This document shows, piece by piece, positions 43,197-51,680 of a stretch of DNA of 64,000 bases. Source of the DNA: Streptomyces decoyicus (lineage in GTDB: Bacteria; Actinomycetota; Actinomycetes; Streptomycetales; Streptomycetaceae); NCBI RefSeq assembly GCF_019880305.1, contig NZ_CP082301.1, forward strand, positions 124,001 through 188,000, read 5' to 3'. A program made the translations under genes and the position numbers. The notes under the pieces were generated by a model. That model was not told the DNA's origin and made no database searches. It worked only from the letters and a program-made list of their open reading frames with translations. The first letter of the stretch is position 1, and the number at the start of each line of letters is the position of its first letter.

Positions 43197-44663
43197 TCAG
43201 CGGACTCTCTCGATGCGCTCGACGAACATCTGGAACAGCAGCCGCGACCACTTGGTGCCCAGGGCCAGGCTGAAATCCCCCCGCCCGTCCACCAGGTCGC
43301 GGTTCCCCTGCTCGTCCTGGGCGTACTGCCGCGGATTCTCCTGCTTGATCCCGACATACCCCTCAAGCATCCCCTCACCCTTCTTAGCCTGCGGCATGCC
43401 GCCGTGAAGGTTCCTGAGAGACTGCGGTGTGCGGCCCTTGCTCTCCCCTGAGACGGCCATATGGTCCGGATGGAACAACAGCTCGTGCGCGCCGGGCTTC
43501 AGCGTGAACTTCATCAGCACCTGCGTGGCGGGCTTCTTGTAGTAGGTGCGGGCCTGTTCCTCATCGCCGAGGTGATGGCCGATCGGCAGGATGCCGTCTT
43601 TCGGAGCATCGGGGTCGCGCGCGGTCTTCTTCGTCTCGCCATATGTCTTGTTGAACGCGCCCCCGAGGCTCTTCTCACCCTGATTTGCCATGATCCAGTC
43701 GTTCATGGCGGTTATCTTCTCGGCCGGTGTATGACCCTCCCCGCCCCACCACTCCTCGATGTCTGCGGCCTCCGTTGCCTCCATCGCCCGGAACAGCTCA
43801 AGCCGTCCCATCCCGTCCAGCTCGGTCTCGGACTTCCCGGCACACATGTTGGCCAGCTCCTTGATGAGCTTGGGCCCGATATCGAGGAGGATGCCGTCTC
43901 CGGTGCGGCCCTTCGACGTCTTGGTCGGCGCCTTTACAGGCTTCTGATTCGAAGCCCGCTCCTGCCAGTACTGGTCGGTGAGGTGGTCCTGGACATTCCG
44001 CTGCACAGTCGGCGCGACCACCGAGCTCACACTCGCCGCCGCGCGCTGCACACCCGTCCCGGCCAGGACAGAACCCGACATCGCCCGGCGCGCGGTGGCC
44101 TCCGCCTCGCGCTCGAACCGGTCCGAGGGGTCCGAGACACGCAGCCCCGCCCCGTTATCGGTTCCGGCGACAGGCCCCTGACGCTGCTGGACCACGTGGG
44201 TAAGCTCATGGGCCAGGGTGTGCTTGTCGTTACCGCCCGCTCCGATCACCACATGGCTACCGGAGGTGTAGGCGCGGGCGCCGACCTCGGCGGCGGAGGC
44301 TTTGGCCGCACTGTCGTCATGGATACGCACGTCGGAGAAGTCCGCGCCAAGCCGGGCTTCCATATCGCTGCGGGTCGCCTCGTCTAATGGTCGGCCACTG
44401 GTACGCAGGATGTCGTGGACGACAGACCGCCGCACGGCAGGCTGCTCGGTCCGGTGTCCGCAACCAGCGTTGTGCTGGTGCTGTTCAGGCGGGGCCCAGG
44501 AGTGTCCGGCCTGGCGGAGCATCTGCACGACGGCAGCATTTCCAGCGCTGGCCTGCAGAGGGAGTAGGCCACGCGGCGGTGTGGGTGGGGTGGCTACAGG
44601 CTTGTCGGCAGGAGTACGGACGTTGGCAGTCCCGGTAGTTCCAGCCTTTTCGTGATCGTGCAT
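43197..44663 (-). CDS. DUF4157 (eCIS core) domain protein with an unrecognised C-terminal domain
   Basis: A 488-residue protein without a signal peptide. Residues about 90-160 form the DUF4157/eCIS-core domain: RPLDEATRSDMEARLGADFS DVRIHDDSAAKASAAEVGAR, YTSGSHVVIGAG and HTLAHELTHVVQQ with the zinc-type HELTH at 152-156. The domain is associated with effectors loaded by extracellular contractile injection systems. After a linker (PVAGTDN...PTVQRNVQDHL) the last 250 residues form a separate domain: LDIGPKLIKELANMCAGKSE, EEWWGGEGHTPAEKITAMND WIMANQGEKSLGGAFNKTY, HELLFHPDHMAVSGES and GYVGIKQENPRQ, ending KWSRLLFQMFVERI. I do not recognise this domain; a toxin is possible. ATG 44663 follows GAAGGA. 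No eCIS structural genes are nearby. Confidence 0.85.
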   Translation of the reverse strand: MHDHEKAGTTGTANVRTPADKPVATPPTPPRGLLPLQASAGNAAVVQMLRQAGHSWAPPEQHQHNAGCGHRTEQPAVRRSVVHDILRTSGRPLDEATRSDMEARLGADFSDVRIHDDSAAKASAAEVGARAYTSGSHVVIGAGGNDKHTLAHELTHVVQQRQGPVAGTDNGAGLRVSDPSDRFEREAEATARRAMSGSVLAGTGVQRAAASVSSVVAPTVQRNVQDHLTDQYWQERASNQKPVKAPTKTSKGRTGDGILLDIGPKLIKELANMCAGKSETELDGMGRLELFRAMEATEAADIEEWWGGEGHTPAEKITAMNDWIMANQGEKSLGGAFNKTYGETKKTARDPDAPKDGILPIGHHLGDEEQARTYYKKPATQVLMKFTLKPGAHELLFHPDHMAVSGESKGRTPQSLRNLHGGMPQAKKGEGMLEGYVGIKQENPRQYAQDEQGNRDLVDGRGDFSLALGTKWSRLLFQMFVERIERVR

Positions 44664-45039
44664 GAAAATCCTTCGTCTGGCGCGCGACTTGTCAACCTTT
44701 CCTGGATACACGGCGGATGACGGCGGATGCCAGGTACGCACGGGCAGAGTGGACTGACCGCAAGGGCATCCCGCCCCCGCCAGGGGGCTGCCGGTGCGGA
44801 CCGGCCCCAGATCGGGCCCCTCGCAAGGGTGATGCTCTTCCGTCACTCCACGACATCGCGACTCCGCGTATGGTCGGTGACCAACTGTCCGCACCAGTAG
44901 CCGCATCGCCGCGCATCGGGTGCCCACGGCCGGGAGTGGTGCGCACCTGGGTGGACTCGCTGCATCCTCACCGGCGATGTCGTGCACTCAGGGGCTGGCT
45001 TCTCGCCCGTGGTGCGGGCCGGGGTGCTGGGGGCGGTGC

Positions 45040-45150
45040 GTCTTCTTCCGGCAGCGGACCGGTATCCCATGGCGGGATCTGCCCACGCGATTCGGCAGGT
45101 GGAAGACGGTATACGACCGGCATCGCCGCTGGTCGGCGGACGGTACGTAG
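45040..45150 (+). pseudogene. IS5-family transposase scrap
   Basis: The frame reads [35 protein letters not shown], almost identical in sequence to residues 39-73 of the transposase at 62349 ([20 protein letters not shown]). It marks another remnant of the same IS group. Confidence 0.8.
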
Positions 45151-45185
45151 CCCTGGGCCCGGCCGACCATGTGACCGGGCGCGGG

Positions 45186-45610
45186 CTAGAAGAGGCCGAT
45201 GCGGATGTAGTACGTGAGGTTCTCGAGTATCTCGCGCAGCCATGGGCTGCGGACGGCCGGCAGCCGGACCAGAGTGCGCTGGAACGCCCCCGGATCGGCC
45301 CGGAACAGGTGACGGGGGCGCGGCGCAGGTGGGTCGTCTCGGAGGACGCCGTCGGGCATGACGCCCGATGCGGGGACGGCAGGTACGGCTCGGGGAAGGC
45401 CGGCCACAGCCACACCCCGAACGGCAGCGGCACTGGGTACGCCGATGCGGCCGGGCCGGCCGGCGTGGGGGCGAGCCACACCGCCTGCAAGAGCGAGCAG
45501 TCGTCGATCCTGCTCGCCACGGGCAAGCCGCAGGCCTCGCAGGCCATGTTGGGGCCGTCGGCCCCGTCGAGACCGCAGCAGTAGCCGCCGCCCTTCTCCG
45601 GGATCAACAG
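45186..45610 (-). pseudogene. Decayed hypothetical protein, two frames
   Basis: Leftward from about 45610 one frame reads EKGGGYCCGLDGADGPNMAC EACGLPVASRIDDCSLLQAV WLAPTP, with a CxxC pair that could bind zinc. Near 45440 the next frame takes over, ending RADPGAFQRTLVRLPAVRSP WLREILENLTYYIRIGLF at 45186. Together they look like one gene with a single frameshift. The CEACGLPVA..DDCSL pattern occurs in uncharacterised Streptomyces proteins. Confidence 0.4.
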
Positions 45611-45611
45611 A

Positions 45612-46110
45612 GTGAAGCAAGCCAAGAGAATCTTGGCGATACTCACGGCCGTCGCATCCCTCTCGGCCGGAGCGCTGATCGCCGCTCCCGCAGCCAGCGC
45701 CGCAGGCACCTACAACGGGGCCTGTGGAAGCGGCTACAAGCTCGTCGACTCTTTGCCGTACGGAGACGCCACCACGGTGTTCCTCACCTGGAACGCGTCG
45801 ACGGGGAAACTGCGTCATCAATCAGATCGTGACGTCCAAGGGATCCGAGCGTTGGATGATCGGCGTCTGGATCCAGCGCGCCGTCAGCGGCAGCGCCAGA
45901 CACGAGGACCACGGCTCCTTTGCGTCCTACGCCGGGCCGGTGTACGTGGATGCCAGAGGGACGTGCATCAACTGGGGGCGGCTGGCTGGGGGACGACCCG
46001 TCCCAGCATGCTGTGGCCCGATACGACTCGGCTTCCCTTCCGTCGAGCTCGCCGGCATCCCTGCCACGGTCAGTAACCATGGCGCCCGAACGGGGCCCAA
46101 CGGCAGTTGA
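45612..46110 (+). pseudogene. Spore-associated protein A (SapA)-like exported protein, frameshifted
   Basis: GTG 45612 opens a signal peptide (LAILTAVASLSAGALIAAPA ASAAG), then TYNGACGSGYKLVDSLPYGD and TVFLTWNASTGK, as in SapA. At about 45812 the frame changes; the continuation in the next frame is NCVINQIVTSKGSERWMIGV, SFASYAGPVYVDARGTCINW G. Joined it would be a roughly 130-residue secreted protein. A two-base loss in the GGGAAACTGC stretch explains the shift. Downstream, the frame runs on to 46110 without family-like sequence, so the 3' end may also be altered. SapA is found on spores but its function is unknown. Confidence 0.7.
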
Positions 46111-46223
46111 TGAGCAACTCGGCCTGGAATGTTCACGAGAAACGACGGCGCTGCTGGCGCGGCCGGGGCAGGTTCCGCCAACCATTCGCTGTGACCTGTA
46201 GGAGGTTTCCGTAAGGTTCGGAC

Positions 46224-46316
46224 ATGACAGATGAGAGCAAGAGCGCTGTTCAAGCAGCCCTTGCGGCGGAGAGGCAGCTCATCGACGCGGTGGTGCGGGC
46301 CTACCCAGTCGTTAAC
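46224..46316 (+). pseudogene. Possible N-terminal scrap of an NTF2-like (DUF4440) protein
   Basis: ATG 46224 has TAGGAGG about 20 bases upstream and reads MTDESKSAVQAALAAERQLI DAVVRAYPVVNP. MTDE..AVQAA..AE..L is how many NTF2-like Streptomyces proteins begin. It then runs into a hairpin, so only about 31 residues are left. Weak call. Confidence 0.25.
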
Positions 46317-46345
46317 CCCCTGGCCCCTGCAGTCGGGGCCAGGGG
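46317..46345. terminator. Hairpin
   Basis: CCCCTGGCCCC and its complement form an 11-bp stem with the loop TGCAGTC. It sits directly before the zinc-ribbon gene at 46363. Confidence 0.65.
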
Positions 46346-46362
46346 CTGGACCGCATACTGGG

Positions 46363-46878
46363 GTGGTGGTCTCGTTGTCTTCGTCGTCTCGGTTTCGGGA
46401 CCCTCAGCGCTCGAAGTACTCGTTCCTCGACGCGGTCCTTGTGCAATGCCCGAAGTGTGCCAAGGTTGCCCACGTAGTCCCAGCGCCCCGAGCTGCGGGC
46501 AGTGGGCCGCCGACGATGTTCGATCAGCGAAGTCTCGTCTGCCGCAGCTGCGGCCTGTCCCGGCAGTCGAGGAGAGACAATTCGGGGGTGCTGCTCACGT
46601 TCTCCTGGGGATCCGGGCCGATCGCTGACCCTTATTTCCAGCTGCCGCTGTGGTTGCAGACCGAGACGCGGCACGGCCGAATCTGGGCCTACAACCCGGA
46701 ACACCTGGAAATGATCCGGCAGTTCGTACAGGCACCGTTGCGTGAGCGGGCTCCCTGGTACGAATCGGGGAAGAAGATGACGTTCATAGCGCGGCTACCG
46801 GGCTGGATGAAGCGGGCGAAGAACCGCACCGAGGCCTTGCGCGCTATCGACCGCATTCGGACTTCGCTGGCGAACTGA
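46363..46878 (+). CDS. Hypothetical protein with zinc ribbon
   Basis: A 171-residue soluble protein. A CPKC pair (VLVQCPKCAKVAHVVPAP) and a CRSC pair (SLVCRSCGLSRQSRRDN) form a probable zinc ribbon at about residues 25-70. The rest includes LTFSWGSGPIADPYFQLPLW, GRIWAYNPEHLEMIRQFVQA and RLPGWMKRAKNRTEALRAID. I chose GTG 46363 because SSSSRFRDPQRSKYSFLDA follows and CATACT lies 9 bases upstream, suggesting a leaderless message after the hairpin. No family name can be given. Confidence 0.7.
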   Translation: MVVSLSSSSRFRDPQRSKYSFLDAVLVQCPKCAKVAHVVPAPRAAGSGPPTMFDQRSLVCRSCGLSRQSRRDNSGVLLTFSWGSGPIADPYFQLPLWLQTETRHGRIWAYNPEHLEMIRQFVQAPLRERAPWYESGKKMTFIARLPGWMKRAKNRTEALRAIDRIRTSLAN

Positions 46879-46882
46879 TCTA

Positions 46883-47077
46883 CTCGGACCTGCGTCGGGG
46901 TTTTGTGCCTGGTTTGTGGTGGGCGGGTCGGCTGTATGCCTCCCCGGTGGCGAGCAGGCGGCCCACGCCGTGGTGGGGGGCCGAGCGACGGTTCTTCGAA
47001 CCAGGCGGGCGTCCCGGGCCGGGCTGTGCGGTTTTTGGTGCACCTGGGTATGTGCGGCAATCACCAGCCACGTCCAC
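46883..47077 (-). pseudogene. Possible transposase C-terminal tail
   Basis: Leftward, RTYPGAPKTAQPGPGRPPGS KNRRSAPHHGVGRLL then RPAHHKPGTKPRRRS resembles the basic Pro/Gly-rich tails of some Streptomyces transposases. No catalytic residues remain and the call is tentative. Confidence 0.3.
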
Positions 47078-47690
47078 CCGCCCCCCACCATCGAGGAATC
47101 ACGAAGTCTCGGCTTCGTCCGGCCCGGGGTCTGCTTCAACAGGCGGAACGTTGTGCTCGATGTCGAATCTTCGGCGGAACGACTGCCAGCAGCGATCCGA
47201 GCCCTCCGTTGTGGCGCCGGTGCCCGACCACCACAGCCGGACCGGCTTGTTCAAGTCTCCGCCGACAACTTTTTCGCTCGGAGCCGGATGACGGTGCCTT
47301 CAAGGATGGGACCGGACCCTTGTGGTCGAGGCAGGCCGCTCACCGCGTCAGCCGTGGAGGCCAAGGGGCCCACGCCTGCACAGTCGGTCAGCCGTGGACG
47401 CAGGCGATCCCATGCCTGCGCAGTCGCCTTCCCATAGAGCCGGGGTGTCGGTGCTCGTCACCGCCTATTCGGTCTCCCAGGTGGCGGATTCACCGAAGAT
47501 GAACTCGCCGCCGTGCTCGGGTTGCCGGCCGCCTTTGGGGTCGTAGACCCGCGGGGTGTCTGTCGCCGGAAAACGGCTCGTCACTCACCCAACGAACCGA
47601 TTCACAGCGCAGCTCAGGCGCTCAGTGTCCCGTCCTGGATCCGGACCACGCCGCAACGAAGCACCAGCATGCCTGAGGCGCCGTTCTCCG
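47078..47690. other. No confident gene
   Basis: All frames are low-complexity; a GTCAGCCGTGGA sequence is repeated about 50 bases apart (near 47349 and 47389). No ribosome-binding sites with coherent products. Confidence 0.35.
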
Positions 47691-47726
47691 TTACGGGACA
47701 GCCTTTAGTTAAGGGCTGCCCCGTAA
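47691..47726. repeat. Imperfect inverted repeat resembling an IS end
   Basis: TTACGGGACAGCC and GGCTGCCCCGTAA flank 9-10 bases with 12 of 14 positions matching. GGCTG-CCCGTAA is the outer end of several IS5-family elements in Streptomyces, so this may be a solo or fused pair of IS ends. Confidence 0.4.
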
Positions 47727-47836
47727 GGGATCGCCGAACCGATTGCGATCACGCCGCACCGCAGGATCACGTTCGCGTGCGGCGCCGCCTCCTCGGGTTC
47801 AGCCCCCTCTCAGCCTTTCGGCCTTTCGGCCGTGAT

Positions 47837-47864
47837 CGGCGGCTCGCCCGCGGACGAGCCGCCG
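47837..47864 (-). terminator. Terminator of the choice-of-anchor C gene
   Basis: CGGCGGCTCG pairs with CGAGCCGCCG across an 8-base loop, starting 6 bases beyond the stop of the leftward gene at 47870. Confidence 0.75.
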
Positions 47865-47869
47865 TGGCT

Positions 47870-48460
47870 TCAGCCGGAGCAGGAAGAGCAGGAGCAGCAG
47901 GACCCGACCCTCACGTTGTCGATCACCGGACCGTAGGCGCCGCCGGCAGTGGTGCTGGCGAACGACAAGGTCGTGGAGGCACCGGTGGCCACGAACGTCA
48001 CCTGACGTCCCACGTAACCCATCCGGGCAAAGGTCTTGCCAGTGGTGTCGAACGAGAAGTCCTGGAAGTTCTGTCCGTCGATGAGAACCTGACCTGTCTT
48101 CACGCCCTGAGTGCTCGCCGGGTTGCCGGCCAGCGCGTAGGAGACCGTGTACGTCCTGCCCGCTGTCGTCGTGAAGGTCTGCGACACCTTGCCTGGGCCC
48201 TGGCCGTTGAGGTCGACGGACTGCGCCCCGTCAGCCGCCTGCCAAAAGCCGCTGCCGATCAGGTCCACCGAACCGCTGTCGACCGTCCAGGGACCGATGG
48301 ACTGTCCCGCCGTCAGCGCGCTGAAGGAGTTCGCAGGCGCGGTCGGGTATTCGAAGCTGCCGTCATCGAGCGCGACCGGGGCCGCCAGCGCGGTACCGGG
48401 CATGAGAGCCAGCAGGCCGGCAGCGGCAACGGTTGTGACAGATGCGCGTAAGGGCACCAT
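47870..48460 (-). CDS. Exported choice-of-anchor C (DUF642-type) protein with Cys-rich tail
   Basis: A 196-residue secreted protein from ATG 48460 (GGAGGAACTC upstream). Signal peptide about 1-28 (VTTVAAAGLLALMPGTALA). The body follows the choice-of-anchor C/DUF642 pattern: DGSFEYPTAPANSFSALTAG, IGPWTVDSGSVDLIGSGFWQ, QSVDLNGQGPGKVSQTFTTT, YALAGNPAS, GKTFARMGYVGRQVTFVATG and GPVIDNVRVG, a jelly-roll likely to bind carbohydrate. It ends SCCSCSSCSG, an unusual run of four to five cysteines in the last ten residues that could form an anchoring or metal-binding tail. It has its own terminator. Confidence 0.85.
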   Translation of the reverse strand: MVPLRASVTTVAAAGLLALMPGTALAAPVALDDGSFEYPTAPANSFSALTAGQSIGPWTVDSGSVDLIGSGFWQAADGAQSVDLNGQGPGKVSQTFTTTAGRTYTVSYALAGNPASTQGVKTGQVLIDGQNFQDFSFDTTGKTFARMGYVGRQVTFVATGASTTLSFASTTAGGAYGPVIDNVRVGSCCSCSSCSG

Positions 48461-49182
48461 GAGTTCCTCCGGGTGAAAAGGCGTTCGGGCGTACTGGTGG
48501 AGCACACGAAGTCTGTAGCGCGTGCCTCGCCGGCGATAGATCGCGAAGACGGCGCCCGGGGGTAACGGCCCTGGTGAGTTCACCGTCGCGCGCCGCGCTC
48601 GCGCACAGCGCGCCGATAGAAATCAGACAGGGCCGGCCGCTGGCACAGCACCGGCTGCGAGTGGCGGCTGACTCATCAGAGGCCATTCCGCTCGTTCCGC
48701 GTCCCCTCCACTCGTCAGTCCCGCGCCGTTCACTACCGATACTGGCGGCCGGGCTTCAGTAGCGTCGTGGCCGGCCACGACGTCTCGCCTCCGTCCACGT
48801 CGTCGCCGGGGACGCCGTCCGGGGCCGGGCCGGCCCGGGGCCGATGGGGGCACCGGTATCGCCTCCATGCGTGGTGAACCGGGTGGCGAGGAGGCAGACA
48901 TGAGCCGAGTTGTGCCGCTGACCCTCCTCGTGCGACCTGCTCGCCACCACAACGGGCTGGTGGAGATCGAAGAGGACATCGAAGAGCAGGGCCCCGCAAC
49001 TGCGCTCGTGCATCACCCGTGCTCAGCACTCCGGGCCCGACGAAGGGAAATCCTCGCCCCTCTGACCTCGGACTTTCCGTTCGGTAGGTGTTTGACCTGC
49101 GTAGATGGCAGGCGTTCGCGGCGTGCCGGTCACCGAAAAACTGTCGCCATAGTTGCCTCGCGGAAATAGTTACCTCACGGCA
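48461..49182. other. No confident gene
   Basis: Short frames overlap on both strands between 48756 and 49169 (for example rightward SRVVPLTLLVRPARHHNGLV and leftward ALLFDVLFDLHQPVVVASR), without ribosome-binding sites that decide between them. The right end contains the sigma-factor promoter. Confidence 0.35.
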
Positions 49183-49206
49183 GTTTTGCGTGTGGTCATC
49201 GGGTAG
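49183..49206 (+). promoter_or_regulatory. SigB-type promoter of the sigma-factor gene
   Basis: GTTT, 14 bases, GGGTAG fits the Streptomyces SigB-group consensus GNNT-N14-16-GGGTAC/T, 45 bases before ATG 49251. It suggests autoregulation or control by a related sigma factor. Confidence 0.55.
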
Positions 49207-49250
49207 GTGAGGGCGTGACGGCATGACGGGGAGATCAGGGAGGAGCAGCC

Positions 49251-50135
49251 ATGGCAATGGCAGCGGCGCGAGCCCACATTTCGGTGAACCGCTCGGACAG
49301 GGACGCCACATATGAGGCTGCTCGGTCATCTGTCCCGCAGGTGGAGGAGGCTCAGCGCGTCGCCCCGCAGGACGCACGTCGCCTGTCGAAGCTGTTCTTC
49401 GAGCGGGTGTCGGACCTGGAGGAAGGCACGCCGGAGTACCAGTACGCGCGCAACACGCTCATCGAGATGAACCTGTCTCTGGTGCGCTATGTCGCGCGCC
49501 GTTTCCGCAGCCGCGGACAGGAGATGGAAGATATCGTGCAGGTCGGCACGATCGGCCTGATCAAGGCCATCGACCGCTTCGATGTGTCGCTGGAGAACGA
49601 GTTCACCACCTTCGCCATCCCCTATATCACCGGTGAGATCAAGCGGTTCTTCCGTGACACGACCTGGTCCGTGCACGTCCCGCGGCGCCTGCAGGAGCTG
49701 CGCGTGGACCTTGCCCGCGCCCGTGAAGAGCTCGAAGGGCGCGGCAACCCCGAGCCGTCCGTCGCCGACCTCGCAGCCCAGTTGGGGCTGAGCGAGGAGG
49801 AGGTCATTGAGGGCCTGGTCGCCTGCAACGGCTATGACGCCGGCTCCATCGACCGGCCCATAGAAGCCGGCGGCAGCAAGCAGCAGACCGGACTCGTCGC
49901 CGACTTGATCGGCAATGAAGACCCCGCCCTCGCACTGGCCGAGGACCTCCAGGCCCTCAAGCCACACCTGGCCCAGCTGGATGAGCGTGAGCGCACTCTC
50001 CTCGAGCTCCGCTTCGGCTCGGAGATGACACAGACCGAGATCGGCAAGGAAATGGGCCTGTCCCAAATGCACGTCTCCCGCCTCCTCACCCGCACCTACG
50101 CAACCCTGCGCGAAAGCCTCCTCGCCGAGGCGTAG
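49251..50135 (+). CDS. SigB/SigF-family RNA polymerase sigma factor
   Basis: A 294-residue sigma factor. Region 2 at about residues 75-140: RNTLIEMNLSLVRYVARRFR, EDIVQVGTIGLIKAIDRFDV and TFAIPYITGEIKRFFRDT; region 3 from VPRRLQELRVDLARAREELE; region 4 with LLELRFGSEMTQTEIGKEMG LSQMHVSRLLTRTYATLRES L. This is the SigB/F/G group controlling stress and sporulation genes, normally held by RsbW-like anti-sigma factors; none is adjacent, but a broken ATP-binding protein of that kind lies at 4.5 kb. ATG 49251 has GGGAGGAG upstream. A SigB-type promoter precedes it and a strong hairpin follows. Confidence 0.95.
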   Translation: MAMAAARAHISVNRSDRDATYEAARSSVPQVEEAQRVAPQDARRLSKLFFERVSDLEEGTPEYQYARNTLIEMNLSLVRYVARRFRSRGQEMEDIVQVGTIGLIKAIDRFDVSLENEFTTFAIPYITGEIKRFFRDTTWSVHVPRRLQELRVDLARAREELEGRGNPEPSVADLAAQLGLSEEEVIEGLVACNGYDAGSIDRPIEAGGSKQQTGLVADLIGNEDPALALAEDLQALKPHLAQLDERERTLLELRFGSEMTQTEIGKEMGLSQMHVSRLLTRTYATLRESLLAEA

Positions 50136-50160
50136 CCGACTACCTCCTGCCTGCGAACCG

Positions 50161-50194
50161 GCTGGTTGGCCGGGCAAGTGCCCGGCCAACCAGC
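50161..50194 (+). terminator. Terminator of the sigma-factor gene
   Basis: A perfect 15-bp stem (GCTGGTTGGCCGGGC and complement) with loop AAGT, 26 bases after the stop. Confidence 0.8.
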
Positions 50195-50837
50195 TGCTTT
50201 GGGGGCGTCAGCCAAGAGCCTGGGCGATCCGCCGGCAGAGGCATTCGTCACTGATCGGTAGGAAAGCCCCTCCGTGCGTCCTCCCTGCCGCGGGCGACGG
50301 TGAAACCCTGGGGACAGACAGGGCCTGGGTGCAGCGGATCAAGAGCCACGCCCCTGGACCGCCGGCCAGGACATTGCGATCCGGGTGGGCGGCTGCGTCG
50401 AACGCGCCCGCCGCTACCGGGCCACTGCCGAGCTGAACAGGGTGGCGCGGGTCTTCCCGCTCGGACACCGCAACCGGCTCCTCCGGCTCTCTCGTCCCAC
50501 TCCTCCTGGCCGCAGGCCTGTCCGCCGCCCCGGCCCGGTGCGGCTGAGCACCTACGAGAGCACCCGCACCCGCTGGGAGGCCAAGCAAGGCCTGGTTCGT
50601 GACGTACGCGGCTCGGTTCGCTTACGAGGACATCCTCCTTGACGCCCTCGTGCGTGCCCACGAGCGGGACGCCTCGGTGGCCGTGGAGCGAGGAACGCAG
50701 AGGGCACTCACCTGACGTCGTCCATCAGTCGCCGAGCCTCGCCCTTCGTCTGGGCCGCTCTGTCGCTTTCGCGTGACCCCGAGCGGCCCTCGCCCCGCGT
50801 CCGGCTGCGTGCCGCGGCCGCTGGACAGAAGCTGGCG
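50195..50837. other. No confident gene
   Basis: A rightward frame near 50600-50712 reads TYAARFAYEDILLDALVRAH ERDASVAVERGTQRAL, protein-like but without a start. It may be the tail of a lost gene. The remainder is Arg/Pro-rich in all frames. Confidence 0.35.
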
Positions 50838-51680
50838 TCACTGCCGGGCAGGCGTCCCGGTGGTCGGGGTCGGGTCTGTGGCAATGCGGGGCCGTGGCCG
50901 GGGTGCAGGGCGCCAGGTGGCGACGAGGGCGACGGCCAAGAGGAGTTCGGCGATGTCGCCCCCGTAGTACATGATTTCCGCGCCGCCTTGCACCTGGTCG
51001 ATGGGTGCGTGGATGTCGACCCAGAAGCCGCCGTACATTAGCTGGGAGATCCCCGCGTGCGCCGCGATCGCGATACCTAGGCAGGCCAGGCGAGCCCGCA
51101 CTCCGGGACGCGAGGGCCCGGGGTCGGGGCCGGCGATGGCGTAGGCGAACAGGCAGCCGGACAACAGGAAATGAGCGTGCAGCAACCAGTGCCCGGCCAG
51201 GCTGCTCATGGTCGCGTTGTACAGGGGCGTGAAGTACAGCACCGCGAGGCTGCCCGTGGAGAGCAGCAACGCAATGGCCGGGTGAGCGAGTACCCGGGCG
51301 GGGCGCCGATGCAGCGCGTTGGTCAGCTGCCGGGCGCGCGAGGTGGGCAGGGTGCGCAGCAGGAGGGTGACGGGTGCGGCAAGGACGAGGGCCAGCGGTG
51401 CGTACATGCCGATGAGCATGTGCTGAGCCATGTGGCCGCGGAAGTCATCGTGGGCGAAAGACGCCAGAGGCGGGAGTGCGGCTACGGCCAGCAGGGCGGT
51501 CCCGACCAGGAAGCTGATCACCCGCCATCGCCCCCACCCCTGGATCGGATTGCGATGGCGTGCCCGGTGGGCCAGCAGCAGGTAGGCGACCGCGACGAGC
51601 AGCAGTCCGAGAGCGGGCAGCAGCACTTCGGGCAGGCCGCCGGGCGCGGTGTGGCCGTGCATGGGCATGTCCTGGCCCAT
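50838..51680 (-). CDS. CtaG-type cytochrome c oxidase assembly membrane protein
   Basis: A 280-residue protein with seven predicted helices, matching the caa3_CtaG family: LPALGLLLVAVAYLLLAH, WRVISFLVGTALLAVAALPP, DDFRGHMAQHMLIGMYAPLA, RVLAHPAIALLLSTGSLAVL, YNATMSSLAGHWLLHAHFLL and YYGGDIAELLLAVALVA. Conserved His residues in FRGHMAQHML and HWLLHAHFL are candidate copper ligands. ATG 51680 overlaps the stop of the DUF2243 gene (TGATG), so the two are coupled. They probably form a membrane unit for copper delivery or oxidase maturation; no oxidase subunits are nearby. Confidence 0.9.
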   Translation of the reverse strand: MGQDMPMHGHTAPGGLPEVLLPALGLLLVAVAYLLLAHRARHRNPIQGWGRWRVISFLVGTALLAVAALPPLASFAHDDFRGHMAQHMLIGMYAPLALVLAAPVTLLLRTLPTSRARQLTNALHRRPARVLAHPAIALLLSTGSLAVLYFTPLYNATMSSLAGHWLLHAHFLLSGCLFAYAIAGPDPGPSRPGVRARLACLGIAIAAHAGISQLMYGGFWVDIHAPIDQVQGGAEIMYYGGDIAELLLAVALVATWRPAPRPRPRIATDPTPTTGTPARQ

